A stretch of DNA of 64,000 nucleotides from FEN-299 sp963717945 (GTDB lineage: Bacteria; Acidobacteriota; Vicinamibacteria; Vicinamibacterales; Fen-181): the NCBI GenBank assembly GCA_963717945.1, contig CAVQXT010000003.1, positions 310,001 to 374,000 of the forward strand. The letters run 5' to 3'. The position numbers were made by a program, and so were the translations under genes. The notes under the pieces are model-generated. The model was given only the letters and a program-made list of their open reading frames with translations, did no database searches and was not told the DNA's origin. Positions 18,534 to 27,722 of the stretch are shown one piece after another (position 1 is the first letter of the stretch; each line of letters opens with the position of its first letter).

Positions 18534-19001
18534 TTACTTCCGTTCCCGCTTCGCGGTGATGAGCACCGTCTTCACGGCCGCGTCGCCGATGCTCTCGGTC
18601 TCGGCGAGTCCCTGTTCGGCCACCGCCATGTGCACGATGCGCCGCTCGTAGGCGTTGAGGGGGCCCAGCTTCTGCTCGAGGCCGGTGCGCCGGGCCTTCT
18701 CGCCCAGGAACAGCGCCATCTGCCGGAGCTCGGCGTCCTTGTCGCGGCGGAAGTCCATGCAGTCGACGACGACGCGCTGGTGGTCGGGCAGTTCGTCGCG
18801 GAAGATGACCGACGCGATGTGCTGCAGCGCCTGCAGGCCGTCCGCCTTGTGGCGGAGCAGCAGCTCGCCGTCCTCGCCCGTCAGGTTCACCCGCGGACCG
18901 TCCGGCGTCTCCTCGACGGCCGCCTCGAGCGACAGGCCCATGGCCGACGTCACGCTCTTCACGAAGTCCGTCAGCCGCGCATTCAGGTCGAGATCGTCCA
19001 C
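18534..19001 (-). CDS. jag: Jag/KhpB-type R3H single-stranded nucleic-acid-binding protein
   Basis: RNA-binding protein of the Jag/SpoIIIJ-associated family, 155 residues. A KH-like part (PRVNLTGEDGELLLRHKADGL in two pieces, then ALQHIASVIF) is followed by an R3H domain (PLNAYERRIVHMAVAEQ). GTG at 19001 is chosen because GAGGGAG lies about 9 bp upstream; longer starts are not supported. The N-terminal Jag domain seems absent, giving a shorter protein than the Bacillus version. It lies between yidC and mnmE, the standard context. Confidence 0.9.
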   Translation of the reverse strand: MDDLDLNARLTDFVKSVTSAMGLSLEAAVEETPDGPRVNLTGEDGELLLRHKADGLQALQHIASVIFRDELPDHQRVVVDCMDFRRDKDAELRQMALFLGEKARRTGLEQKLGPLNAYERRIVHMAVAEQGLAETESIGDAAVKTVLITAKRERK

Positions 19002-19025
19002 GTCTGTTCTCCCTCTCGGTTCTTC

Positions 19026-19088
19026 GCTGCAGGACTCAGGACCCGGCAATCAGGATTCAGGCCGGCGCGCTGTCCCCCGAATCCGGAA
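19026..19088. repeat. Heptad-repeat hairpin element (GGATTCA type)
   Basis: Left units AGGACTC, AGGACCC, GGCAATC, AGGATTC; a GC-rich core; right inverted units GAATCCG, GAATTCT. It fills the yidC to jag gap. Confidence 0.65.
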
Positions 19089-19112
19089 TTCTGACGCGGG
19101 CCCGCGCCTCTC

Positions 19113-20870
19113 TCACGCGGGCTTCGTCTTCAGTTTCCGCTCGGCGGGCGGCCGCGGCACGACCGGCGGCCCGACCACCGAGTTGGTGATGTACTGCTGG
19201 CCGATGGCGAGCAGGTTGCTGAAGAACCAGTACACCGTGAGGCCGCTCGGCATCCAGAGGAACATGAACGTGAAGACGAGCGGCATCATCAACATCATCT
19301 TCTGCTGGACCGGGTCGCCGCCGGTGGGCGTCATCTTCTGCTGCCAGAGCTGGCTGGCGCCCATCAGGATCGGCGTCACGTAGTACGGGTCGTGCGCCGA
19401 GAGGTCCTTGATCCACCAGATGAACGGCTCGCCACGAATCTCGATCGCCGCCGAGAGCAGCGAGTAGAACGCGAACAGCACCGGCAGCGTCAGCAGCATC
19501 GGGATGCAGCCGCTCGCGGGGTTCACGCCCTTTTCCTTGTAGAGGCTCATCATCTCCGAGTTCATCTTCTGGCGCTCGGGGTCGGTCGCCTTCAGGTGCT
19601 TGTAGCGCTCCTGGATGAGCTTCACCTGCGGCTGGATCTCCTGCATCTTCCGCATCGAGACCATGCTCTTGTGCCGCAGCGGGAACATCACGGCGTTGAT
19701 GAGGAACGTCAGGATGATGATCGCCCAGCCGTAGTTGCCGACGTAGGAGTGGATCCACACCAGCGCCCGCAGCAGCGGCACGGCGAGGAAGTCGAAGATC
19801 CCGAAGTTGATGACGCGCACCAGCTGCCCGTCCGCGCGCGCCGCCTGCAGCGAGTCGAAGTCCTTCGGCCCGAAGAAGAACGCCAGGTCGCTCATCGACC
19901 GCGCCTGGCGGACGCCGAACGTCACGAGGTCGGCCACCTTCGGCGGCGCGGCCGCGTTCGACGCCTCTCCGGCCGGCTCCGGCAGCGTGAACAGCACCCG
20001 CGAGTAGTCGACGCGCACCATGCGCTTGGGCAGCGCCATCGCGACGAAGTACTGGTCGTCGATGCCCGCGGCGGAGAAGTCGCCCTCCTCGACCGGCTGC
20101 TTGGCGAAACTGGTCGCCGCGATGCGCTGCACGCTCTTGCCGCGGACGACGATCCCTTCCGGCTTCTGCACGTAGCGGCCGCTGTCCACGCCCGGGACCT
20201 GGTCCCCGAGGCCGGCGCCCCAGAGCACCGTCGGGTTCATCGTGCGGTCGCCGACCTGCACCTGCGCCGAGAACCGGACGGTGTAGCCGGTCGGTTCGAA
20301 GGTGAACGTCTTGTGCGCCTTCAGGCCGAAGCCATCCTCGAAGTCGAACCGGATCGTCTGCCCGTCGCGCGACGCGTCGATGGGGCCGGCGGCGGCGGGC
20401 CCGAGAAACAGCGCGTCCTTGAGCCGCGCGGTCGCGCCGGGGTCGTCGACCATCAGGTCGAACGGGCGGATCCGGCCCGGATCGAGGTAGCTCGGCACCA
20501 GCTCCTGCGGCCTTTTCTGCAGGTCGCGGAAGTCCTTCAGTTTCCAGCTCTTCAGCTTCGCGCCCCGGTTGGTGAAGACCGCCCGGACCGTCTTCGTCTC
20601 GACGACGATGTCGCGCTCGACCGGCTCGGCCACGACCGGCTGGACCGGGGCTTCGTTCGCGGAGGCGGACGCCGCCGAGACGGCGGCGGTCGTCGTGCCC
20701 GCGCCCCCCCCGGCTCCGGCGTTCGCCGCCGGCGTCCCGGGAGCCGGCGCGGTCGCCGCAATCGGCGCTTCACGCTTCGCCCTGTCGGCCGCCGGCTTCA
20801 GCACGAGAGTCTGGTACCCGTAGAGCACCAGGAAGGAGAGGAGGATGGCGATGAGAAGGCGTTTTTCCAT
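19113..20870 (-). CDS. yidC: Membrane protein insertase YidC (long form)
   Basis: Inner-membrane insertase, 585 residues. The first membrane helix is MEKRLLIAILLSFLVLYGYQ, followed by a Pro/Ala-rich linker, the large periplasmic beta domain (about residues 90-350) of Gram-negative YidC, and the conserved core (YGWAIIILTFLINAVMFPL, NPASGCIPMLLTLPVLFAFY, LIPLVFTFMFLW-like MLMMPLVFTFMFLWMPSGL). ATG at 20870 is chosen over the much longer open frame because it starts the signal-anchor. The long periplasmic domain supports a diderm host. Confidence 0.97.
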   Translation of the reverse strand: MEKRLLIAILLSFLVLYGYQTLVLKPAADRAKREAPIAATAPAPGTPAANAGAGGGAGTTTAAVSAASASANEAPVQPVVAEPVERDIVVETKTVRAVFTNRGAKLKSWKLKDFRDLQKRPQELVPSYLDPGRIRPFDLMVDDPGATARLKDALFLGPAAAGPIDASRDGQTIRFDFEDGFGLKAHKTFTFEPTGYTVRFSAQVQVGDRTMNPTVLWGAGLGDQVPGVDSGRYVQKPEGIVVRGKSVQRIAATSFAKQPVEEGDFSAAGIDDQYFVAMALPKRMVRVDYSRVLFTLPEPAGEASNAAAPPKVADLVTFGVRQARSMSDLAFFFGPKDFDSLQAARADGQLVRVINFGIFDFLAVPLLRALVWIHSYVGNYGWAIIILTFLINAVMFPLRHKSMVSMRKMQEIQPQVKLIQERYKHLKATDPERQKMNSEMMSLYKEKGVNPASGCIPMLLTLPVLFAFYSLLSAAIEIRGEPFIWWIKDLSAHDPYYVTPILMGASQLWQQKMTPTGGDPVQQKMMLMMPLVFTFMFLWMPSGLTVYWFFSNLLAIGQQYITNSVVGPPVVPRPPAERKLKTKPA

Positions 20871-20875
20871 GAAAC

Positions 20876-21283
20876 CTAGAGGAGGCGGCCGCCCGGCCAG
20901 GCGGGCGACGGTGAAGGCGCAGCCCCGGAACCGAGACGCGCGCCTGGGAGATCGTGCCCGGGGCAGCCGGCCGCGGGAAGGGGAGGCCAATGGTCGGGGA
21001 CGGGGTCGAAGCCGCTGGAGCCGAACGGGTGGCATCGCGAGAGGCGCCTGAGCCCCAGCCATCCGCCCGACGCCGCCCCGTGGCGGCGGACGGCCTCGGC
21101 CATGTAGTGCGAACACGAGGGGACGTAGCGACAAGAGCCGCCGAGGAGCGGCGACAACAGCACCTGGTAGGCGCGAACCGCGGCCAGCAGGGCGCGGCCC
21201 GCCCACGACGGCCGACCCGGCGCGGCCGGCGTCCTCGGCCCGCCGCGGAACGGCTCAGCGTGCGGCGGCGCGGGGCTGGCCAA
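20876..21283 (-). CDS. yidD: Membrane protein insertion efficiency factor YidD
   Basis: Small Cys-containing protein assisting YidC. The conserved block AYQVLLSPLLGGSCRYVPSC and SGGWLGLRRLSRCHPFGSSG-FDPVP is unmistakable. The proposed start is TTG at 21283, overlapping the end of rnpA by 29 bp; no ATG or GTG was found between it and the conserved block. The tail after FDPVP is longer than usual (about 45 Pro/Gly-rich residues) and abuts yidC. Confidence 0.88.
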   Translation of the reverse strand: MASPAPPHAEPFRGGPRTPAAPGRPSWAGRALLAAVRAYQVLLSPLLGGSCRYVPSCSHYMAEAVRRHGAASGGWLGLRRLSRCHPFGSSGFDPVPDHWPPLPAAGCPGHDLPGARLGSGAAPSPSPAWPGGRLL

Positions 21284-21626
21284 TCCGTCGCAGCGCGTAA
21301 CGGAATTCGGCTTGAAGCGTGCGGATGTCGGCATTGAGCATGTCCGGCCGAGGGATCACCACGATATCGAACCCCGGGGGGATCTCGCCCTGCCTGAACA
21401 GCTCGCGGACGAGGCGCCTGGCCCGGTTCCGGACGACCGCGCCGCCCAGTTTCTTGGTGGCGGCGATCCCAAGACGGCTGCGGCCCAGGGTGTTCGGGAG
21501 CGCGATGACCGTCATCAGCCGCGCGCGGACCCGCACGCCCAACTCGTAGACCCGCAGGAACTCGGGGCGGCGCCGTATCCGCGCCGAGGCGGGGAGTCCG
21601 TGCGGCCTGGTCGAACCTTGCTCCAC
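21255..21626 (-). CDS. rnpA: Ribonuclease P protein component
   Basis: Protein cofactor of RNase P, 123 residues. The RIRRRPEFLRVYELGVRVRA start and the RNA-binding RNR motif (GGAVVRNRARRLVRELFR) with PPGFDIVVIPRPD are present. It lies 20 bp downstream of rpmH and overlaps yidD. Confidence 0.96.
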   Translation of the reverse strand: MEQGSTRPHGLPASARIRRRPEFLRVYELGVRVRARLMTVIALPNTLGRSRLGIAATKKLGGAVVRNRARRLVRELFRQGEIPPGFDIVVIPRPDMLNADIRTLQAEFRYALRRIGQPRAAAR

Positions 21627-21646
21627 GGGTCTGGCCGCGAGGGCGC

Positions 21647-21787
21647 CTACACCGAGACGGTGAGCCGCTTCCGGCCCTTGGCGCGGCGCCGTTTCAGCAC
21701 CAGCCGGCCGCCCTTGGTGGCCATCCGAACGAGGAATCCGTGGGTCTTCTTGCGACGACGATTATTGGGCTGAAACGTGCGCTTCAT
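21647..21787 (-). CDS. rpmH: 50S ribosomal protein L34
   Basis: 46-residue L34: it begins MKRTFQPNNRRRKKTHGFLV and ends in RRRAKGRKRLTVSV. The sequence is nearly the family consensus. It is the last minus-strand gene before the origin; dnaA diverges from it across a 430-bp gap. Confidence 0.98.
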   Translation of the reverse strand: MKRTFQPNNRRRKKTHGFLVRMATKGGRLVLKRRRAKGRKRLTVSV

Positions 21788-22217
21788 GGTCAGTTCCTGT
21801 CGGCCGCAAGCCGGCCGTCGCTCGTCATGGATGCCGAACTTTTAATGATACCGGACGGCTTTACTTGCTGTCAAACCGGAGGCGCGAAAGGGAGCGCCCG
21901 GCGGGGTCGATTTTGTGGTACATTGGCGAGCCTTCCTCCCTCTCGGGACGCGCCCCGGCGGCCGGCTCATCCTGGAAGTTTTCCACATCTGTGGAAAAAT
22001 ATGTGGAAAACGGCCTCGTCGGGGGCCCCGCCCCGCCGGGAAAGGTCGAATTTGCGCGTTTTCGGGCAGGCGAAGGTGGCGGAAGGCCATGGCCGAAGGG
22101 CTTCCGGCGGGTTTGGCGGCCGCCCGGAAGCCGCCTGCTGAGCTTTTCGGCAGGGCGAAAGTCGGCCGGAGTCCCGGAGCAGGGCCGCGAGTCGGTGGTC
22201 CAGGCGGGCGGAACATC
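21788..22217. other. oriC: Left part of oriC: rpmH-dnaA intergenic region with DnaA boxes
   Basis: Three TTTTCCACA-type DnaA boxes lie at 21979-21987 (plus), 21990-21998 (minus) and 22002-22010 (minus). The first two form an inverted pair and the spacing is about one helical turn. The rest of the gap is GC-rich without a convincing gene. The divergent promoters of rpmH and dnaA must lie here; autoregulation of dnaA through these boxes is likely. Confidence 0.85.
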
Positions 22218-23567
22218 ATGGACGACACCAACATCTGGGAACGCGTGCTCGAACGGATCGCCACCAAGGTCAACCAGCACACGTTCTACTCGTGGTTCAA
22301 GGGCACGAGCCTCGCGCGCGACGAAGAGGCCGCCGTCGTGGTCCGCGTGGCGAACGCGATGGTGAAGAACTGGCTGCAGCGCAACTACGCCGCGGTGCTC
22401 GAGGAAGCCATGACCGAGGCGGGGCGCCCGGACTGCCGCATCGAGTTCGTCACCGACGCCGGCGACGCGCCCGCGGCCGACGCCGTCCCGGCCGACGCGA
22501 CGCCGGCGGACTCGGCCGAGCCCGAGGCGATGCTCGCGCCGGTCACCTCGCTCGGCGGTCTCAACCCCCGGTACGCCTTCGAGACGTTCGTCGTCGGCCC
22601 GTCGAACCAGTTTGCCGAGGCCGCCTGCCGCGCAGTGGCCGAGGCGCCGTCGAGGTCCTACAACCCGCTGTTCATCTACGGCGGCGTGGGCCTGGGCAAG
22701 ACGCACCTGATGCACGCCATCGGGCATTACGTGCTGCGGCACCACCCGAACATGCGGCTGACCTACATCTCGACCGAGCGCTTCAAGAACGAGATGATGA
22801 ACGCGGTCAAGAACAACCGCGTCTACGAATTCCGCGAGCGGTACCGGACGGTGGACGTGCTGCTCGTCGACGACATCCAGTTCCTGGCCGGCATGGAAGG
22901 CACACAGACCGAGTTCTTCCACACCTTCAACTCGCTGTTCGACGCGCAGAAGCAGCTCGTCATCAGCAGCGATCGGACGCCGCGCGAGATCCCGTCGCTC
23001 GAAGAGCGGCTCCGCTCGCGCTTCGAGTGGGGCCTCATCGCCGACATCCAGCCGCCCGACCTCGAGACCAAGGTCGCCATCCTCAAGAAGAAGGCCGAGG
23101 CCGAGGCGATCCCGCTGCCCGACAACGTCGCGCTCTACATTGCGGGCAAGATCAAGTCGAATATTCGCGAGCTCGAGGGTTCGCTGGTGCGGCTGATCGC
23201 GTACGCGTCGCTCAAAGGGCAGGACATCACGCTGGCGCTGGCGCAGGACGTGCTCAAACACGTGCTCGACCACGACGAGAAGGCGGTGACCATCGAGGTG
23301 ATCCAGAAGTACGTCGCCGACTACTACCACCTCCGGCCCGCGGACCTGAAGGCGCGCAACAACTCGAAGTCGGTCGCGCGGCCCCGCCAGGTCGCGATGT
23401 ATCTGTGCAAGCAGCTCACCAACGCGTCGCTGCCCGAGATCGGGCGGAGCTTCGGCGGCAAGCACCACTCGACCGTCATCCACTCGATCAAGATGGTCGA
23501 GAAGTTGAAGGAGGCAGACTCGGATTTCAACACCCTTCTCAACAGCTTCGTCGAGTCGCTGAGGTAG
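22218..23567 (+). CDS. dnaA: Chromosomal replication initiator DnaA
   Basis: Replication initiator ATPase, 449 residues from ATG at 22218 (MDDTNIWERVLERIATKVNQ). Domain I is followed by an Ala/Pro-rich domain II (about residues 85-115), then domain III with NPLFIYGGVGLGKTHLMHAI (Walker A) and VLLVDDIQFLAG (Walker B), and domain IV ending in the DnaA-box helix RPRQVAMYLCKQLTNASLPE with FGGKHHSTVIHSI. The open frame upstream of 22218 overlaps the DnaA boxes and is not conserved. Confidence 0.98.
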   Translation: MDDTNIWERVLERIATKVNQHTFYSWFKGTSLARDEEAAVVVRVANAMVKNWLQRNYAAVLEEAMTEAGRPDCRIEFVTDAGDAPAADAVPADATPADSAEPEAMLAPVTSLGGLNPRYAFETFVVGPSNQFAEAACRAVAEAPSRSYNPLFIYGGVGLGKTHLMHAIGHYVLRHHPNMRLTYISTERFKNEMMNAVKNNRVYEFRERYRTVDVLLVDDIQFLAGMEGTQTEFFHTFNSLFDAQKQLVISSDRTPREIPSLEERLRSRFEWGLIADIQPPDLETKVAILKKKAEAEAIPLPDNVALYIAGKIKSNIRELEGSLVRLIAYASLKGQDITLALAQDVLKHVLDHDEKAVTIEVIQKYVADYYHLRPADLKARNNSKSVARPRQVAMYLCKQLTNASLPEIGRSFGGKHHSTVIHSIKMVEKLKEADSDFNTLLNSFVESLR

Positions 23568-23590
23568 GGGTTCGGCTGGCAGAAACACTG

Positions 23591-23627
23591 AAACCCGCCC
23601 GGCCGCGCTGGCGCCCCGGCGGGTTTT
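23591..23627 (+). terminator. Rho-independent terminator after dnaA
   Basis: AAACCCGCC (23591-23599) pairs with GGCGGGTTT (23618-23626), followed by TT. It ends dnaA transcription and partly overlaps a DnaA-box-like TTTTGCACA. Confidence 0.7.
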
Positions 23628-23890
23628 GCACAGGCCGCGCGCCGCGACTGCCGGGTCGGGCTGTGGATAACCGGCACGGGCCGGCGCCCTCCGCAGGCGG
23701 CGCCTTTGGGCTGCCCGGGTTTCCACAGCGCAAGTGGTTCAAAAACAAGGACTAATCCGAGTTGTTCGTCATTTCAACACGGTATTATTTCTTATATAAT
23801 TAGTTGATTCAGATCTTAGGATCTTCAAGACCGATACGCGGCATTCACTCAGGGTCTTCACCAACTTCTTCTCGCGAGGTCAGAGGCGCC
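23624..23890. other. oriC: Right part of oriC: dnaA-dnaN intergenic region with AT-rich stretch
   Basis: It contains a canonical DnaA box TGTGGATAA (23662-23670), a consensus-type TTTTGCACA (23624-23632), a weaker GTTTCCACA (23719-23727) and a sharply AT-rich tract at about 23780-23822 with TTATATAATTAG. That tract is the best candidate for the DNA unwinding element. It also contains TATAAT (23795-23800), a possible -10 of the dnaN promoter. Confidence 0.85.
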
Positions 23891-25000
23891 ATGGAACTAG
23901 TTGTCCGCAAGAGCGACCTGCTGCGTGAACTGCAACTCTTCCAGGGAATCGTCGAGCGGAACAACACGATCCCCGTGCTGGCCAACGTGCTGATGGAGGC
24001 GGACGGCGAGGAACTCAAGTTCCTGGCCACGGATCTCCAGGTCGCGCTGCGGAGCCAGTGCCCTGCGTCGGTCGCGAAGGGCGGCAAGCTGACGCTGCCG
24101 GCCAAGAAGCTCTTCGAGATCATCCGCATGCTGCCCGAGACCGAGATTCGGATCGAGCAGGACAAGTCGGGCGTGCGCGTCGCCGCGGATCGGTTCGACT
24201 CGAAGATGCAGGCGATGGCCGCCGACGACTTCCCCTCGCTCCCGCACCCGTCCGGCACCGCGACGCTCCAGCTTCCGGCCGCGCGGCTGGGCGAGATGAT
24301 CGCGCGCACGCAGTTCGCGACGACGAGCGACGACACGCGGTACTTCCTGAACGGCGTGCTGCTCGTGGCGGAGGGCGGGCGGTTCTCACTCGTGGCGACC
24401 GACGGACACCGCCTGGCCCTGGTGAGCGCGGAGCTCGAGGGCGAGGGCCCCGCCGAGGAGGTCCGCGTCCTGCTGCCGAAGAAGACCGTGTCCGAGCTCG
24501 CGCGGCTCGCGTCGGAGACGGAGGCCCCGGTGCAGTACGAGCGCCAGGAGAACCACCTGTTCTTCAAGGTGGGGGAGCGCGTCCTCATTTCGCGGATGAT
24601 CGAGGCGCAGTTCCCGGCGTTCGAGCGCGTGGTGCCGAAGGGCAACGACAAGGTGATCGAGTTCGAGCGCGAGCGCCTCGCCAGCGCGCTCAAGCGCGTC
24701 GGCCAGCTCTCGCCGGAGCGGTCCAAGGCCGTCCGGTTCGCGATCGAGGAGGGCAAGGTCGAGGTGTCGTCGAGCAGCCCGGAGTTCGGCGAGGCCAAGG
24801 AGACGATTCTCATCGACGACTACAAGGGCACCCCCCTGCAGATCGGCTTCAACGGCCAGTACGTGCTCCAGTTCCTGGACGTGGTGGGCACCGACAAGGT
24901 GGCGCTCGAGCTCAAGGACGAAGTCAGCCAGGCCGTCATGAAGCCGGTCGGCCAGGAAGGGTTCGCCTACACGTACGTGCTGATGCCGATGCGATTCTAG
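23891..25000 (+). CDS. dnaN: DNA polymerase III sliding clamp beta
   Basis: Sliding clamp, 369 residues. The start at ATG 23891 gives MELVVRKSDLLRELQLFQGI; the body has NTIPVLANVLMEA, FLNGVLLVAEGGRFSLVATDGHRLAL and the C-terminal YTYVLMPMRF that forms the peptide-binding pocket. It follows the putative unwinding element. gyrB begins 25 bp downstream, so recF, often next to dnaN, is absent. Confidence 0.98.
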   Translation: MELVVRKSDLLRELQLFQGIVERNNTIPVLANVLMEADGEELKFLATDLQVALRSQCPASVAKGGKLTLPAKKLFEIIRMLPETEIRIEQDKSGVRVAADRFDSKMQAMAADDFPSLPHPSGTATLQLPAARLGEMIARTQFATTSDDTRYFLNGVLLVAEGGRFSLVATDGHRLALVSAELEGEGPAEEVRVLLPKKTVSELARLASETEAPVQYERQENHLFFKVGERVLISRMIEAQFPAFERVVPKGNDKVIEFERERLASALKRVGQLSPERSKAVRFAIEEGKVEVSSSSPEFGEAKETILIDDYKGTPLQIGFNGQYVLQFLDVVGTDKVALELKDEVSQAVMKPVGQEGFAYTYVLMPMRF

Positions 25001-25024
25001 GCCGCGTTGCGACGCGCGCCCGAG

Positions 25025-27607
25025 ATGTCAGATTCCATGCCCGATCGTGACGAGAGTTTGCGTTCAGACGCCGGGGCGGCCGCCCCGGAGGCGCCCGCGG
25101 CCCGCCGCGACGCCGGCCCCGCGCCCGCCGCGGAGCCGGGGCCGGACGTGTCGGCGGCGGCCGACGACTACGGCGCCGACAAGATCAAGGTGCTCGAGGG
25201 GCTCGAGGCCGTCCGCCAGCGCCCCGCGATGTACATCGGCTCGACCGGCGCGTCGGGCCTCCACCACCTGGTCTACGAGGTGGTGGACAACTCGATCGAC
25301 GAGGCGCTCGCCGGCTTCTGCGACACCATCAACGTCACCATCCACATCGACCAGTCGGTGACCGTCATCGACAACGGCCGCGGGATCCCGGTGGACATGC
25401 ACGAGAGCGGCCGGTCGGCGGCCGAGGTCGTGATGACGGTGCTGCACGCCGGCGGCAAGTTCGACAACGACAGCTACAAGGTGTCCGGCGGGCTGCACGG
25501 CGTCGGCGTGTCGGTCGTCAACGCGCTCTCGGAGACGCTCGATCTCGAGATCTGGCGCAACGGCCTGGTCTACCGGCAGACCTACGACCGGGGCAAGCCC
25601 CAGGCGGACCTCGAGATCTCGGGCAAGACCAAGAAGCGCGGGACGAAGATCACCTTCCTGCCCGACGCGCAGGTGTTCGAGACGCTCGAGTTCAGCTTCG
25701 ACACCCTCGCGCAGCGGCTGCGCGAGCTGGCGTTCCTCAACCCGGGCGTCGCCATCACGTTCGACGACGAGCGGGGCGACGGGCGCAGCCACCGGTTCGA
25801 GTACGGGGGCGGGATCCGCGAGTTCGTCACGCACCTCAACCGGAACAAGACCGGGGTCACCGACGAGCCGATCTACATGCGCGGCGAGCGCGACGGCATC
25901 GACGCCGAGATCGCCCTGCAGTGGAACGACGGCTACACCGAGACGCTCTACAGCTTCGCCAACAACATCAACACCCACGAGGGGGGCACGCACCTCTCGG
26001 GGTTCCGGGCGGCGCTGACGCGCACGGTCAACTCGTACGCGGCCAAGAACAACCTCACCAAGGACCTCAAGGAGAGCATCAGCGGCGACGACATCCGCGA
26101 GGGGCTCACCGCGGTCATCAGCGTGAAGATCCCGCACCCGCAGTTCGAGGGGCAGACCAAGACCAAGCTGGGGAACACCGAGGTCAAGGGGATCGTCGAG
26201 GCGATCGTCAACGACAAGCTGGGCGCCTACCTCGAGGAGAACCCGGTCGTCGCGCGGCGGCTGGTGCTGAAGTCGGTCGAGGCCGCGCGCGCGCGCGACG
26301 CGGCGCGCAAGGCCCGCGACCTGGTGCGGCGCAAGGGGGCGCTCGAGAACAGCAGCCTGCCCGGCAAGCTCTCCGACTGCCAGGAGCGCGACCCCTCGCG
26401 CTGCGAGCTCTACATCGTGGAGGGGGAGTCGGCCGGGGGCTCGGCCAAGCAGGGGAGGGACCGCCGCTTCCAGGCGATCCTGCCGCTCAAGGGGAAGATC
26501 CTCAACGTCGAGCGGGCGCGCTTCGACAAGATGCTCGGCAGCGAGGAGATCAAGGTGATGATCGCGGCCCTCGGCTGCGGCATCGGCGCGGAGGACTTCG
26601 ACATCGAGAAGCTGCGGTACCACCGCGTCATCATCATGACCGACGCGGACGTGGACGGGTCGCACATCCGCACGCTGCTGCTGACCTTCTTCTACCGCCA
26701 GCTGCCCGAGCTGATCGAGCGCGGCCACGTCTACATCGCGCAGCCGCCGCTGTTCCGCGCCAAGCGCGGGAAGGTCGAGCACTACATCAAGGACGAGCGG
26801 GAACTGGAGAACTGGCTGATCCACCGCGCGGTCGAGAGCCGCGTGGTGCGGCAGCCGGACGGCGCCGAGCTGTCGGGGCCGGCGCTCGAGAAGATCCTGC
26901 ACCGGCTGATCGCCTACAACAAGTTCCTCCACGTGATCGAGCGGCGCGGCTACCAGCGCGACGTGGTGAAGGCGCTGATGGACCGCGACGCGAGGGACAA
27001 GACGTTCTTCGGCGACGCCGAGAGCCTCCGCCAGATTGCCGGGGCGCTGTCCTCGCCGGCGCGCGACGTCACCGTGCAGCCCGACGAAGAGCACAACATC
27101 TCGGCGCTGCGCGTCGAGGACCGATCCAACGGGTACCCGCGCCACTACACGGTGGACATGGACTTCGTCAGCGGCGGCGAGTACCGGACGCTGCTGGGGA
27201 GCTACCGCGAGATCAAGGGCGTCCGGCTGCCGGTCGTCGTGACGCTCGGCGCGCCCGCCGCGGCCGACGCGGAGGAGAAGGACGCGGCGGACGGCGCCGA
27301 GGCGCCGGCTCCGCGCGCGAAGGACGCCGACGTGACGCTCCGGACGCTGGACGAGCTGGTGGAGTTCTTCATCACGGCCGGCAAGCGCGGCGTGGCGATC
27401 AACCGGTACAAGGGGCTCGGCGAGATGAACCCCGAACAGCTCTGGGCCACGACGATGAAGCCCGAGGTGCGGACGCTGCTGCAGGTGCGGGCCGAGGACC
27501 ACACCGAGGCCGACCTGATGTTCACCACGCTGATGGGCGACCAGGTCGAGCCGCGGCGCAAGTTCATCGAGGAGAACGCGCTCGACGTCAAGAACCTGGA
27601 CATTTAG
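25025..27607 (+). CDS. gyrB: DNA gyrase subunit B
   Basis: ATPase subunit of gyrase, 860 residues. ATG 25025 is followed by an Ala/Pro-rich N-terminal extension of about 40 residues, then DKIKVLEGLEAVRQRPAMYI, VVDNSIDEAL, the GHL motifs and the TOPRIM EGESAGGSAKQGRDR with DADVDGSHI. The large C-terminal insertion before RYKGLGEMNPEQLW makes it longer than the 640-residue form, and part is an Ala/Glu-rich loop. A TTG at 25007 is a less likely start. It is probably co-transcribed with dnaN. Confidence 0.98.
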   Translation: MSDSMPDRDESLRSDAGAAAPEAPAARRDAGPAPAAEPGPDVSAAADDYGADKIKVLEGLEAVRQRPAMYIGSTGASGLHHLVYEVVDNSIDEALAGFCDTINVTIHIDQSVTVIDNGRGIPVDMHESGRSAAEVVMTVLHAGGKFDNDSYKVSGGLHGVGVSVVNALSETLDLEIWRNGLVYRQTYDRGKPQADLEISGKTKKRGTKITFLPDAQVFETLEFSFDTLAQRLRELAFLNPGVAITFDDERGDGRSHRFEYGGGIREFVTHLNRNKTGVTDEPIYMRGERDGIDAEIALQWNDGYTETLYSFANNINTHEGGTHLSGFRAALTRTVNSYAAKNNLTKDLKESISGDDIREGLTAVISVKIPHPQFEGQTKTKLGNTEVKGIVEAIVNDKLGAYLEENPVVARRLVLKSVEAARARDAARKARDLVRRKGALENSSLPGKLSDCQERDPSRCELYIVEGESAGGSAKQGRDRRFQAILPLKGKILNVERARFDKMLGSEEIKVMIAALGCGIGAEDFDIEKLRYHRVIIMTDADVDGSHIRTLLLTFFYRQLPELIERGHVYIAQPPLFRAKRGKVEHYIKDERELENWLIHRAVESRVVRQPDGAELSGPALEKILHRLIAYNKFLHVIERRGYQRDVVKALMDRDARDKTFFGDAESLRQIAGALSSPARDVTVQPDEEHNISALRVEDRSNGYPRHYTVDMDFVSGGEYRTLLGSYREIKGVRLPVVVTLGAPAAADAEEKDAADGAEAPAPRAKDADVTLRTLDELVEFFITAGKRGVAINRYKGLGEMNPEQLWATTMKPEVRTLLQVRAEDHTEADLMFTTLMGDQVEPRRKFIEENALDVKNLDI

Positions 27608-27718
27608 CAGGGACGAGGGAAGCGGGAACAGGGATGAGGGGCAGCACGCGTATCCCGCGGGCAAATCCCTCGTCCCCCGTCCCTCGTCCCCCGTCCCTCG
27701 TCCCTGAATCTGTCACAC
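27608..27718. repeat. Heptad-repeat hairpin element (GGGACGA type)
   Basis: The left arm has units GGGACGA, GGGAAGC, GGGAACA, GGGATGA, GGGGCAG. The core contains CACGCGT and CCGCGGGCAAAT. The right arm has inverted units CCCTCGT, CCCCCGT, CCCTCGT, CCCCCGT, CCCTCGT, CCCTGAA. It fills the gyrB to gyrA gap. Each arm also fits a G3N4 quadruplex pattern on one strand. Confidence 0.9.
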
Positions 27719-27722
27719 TGCA

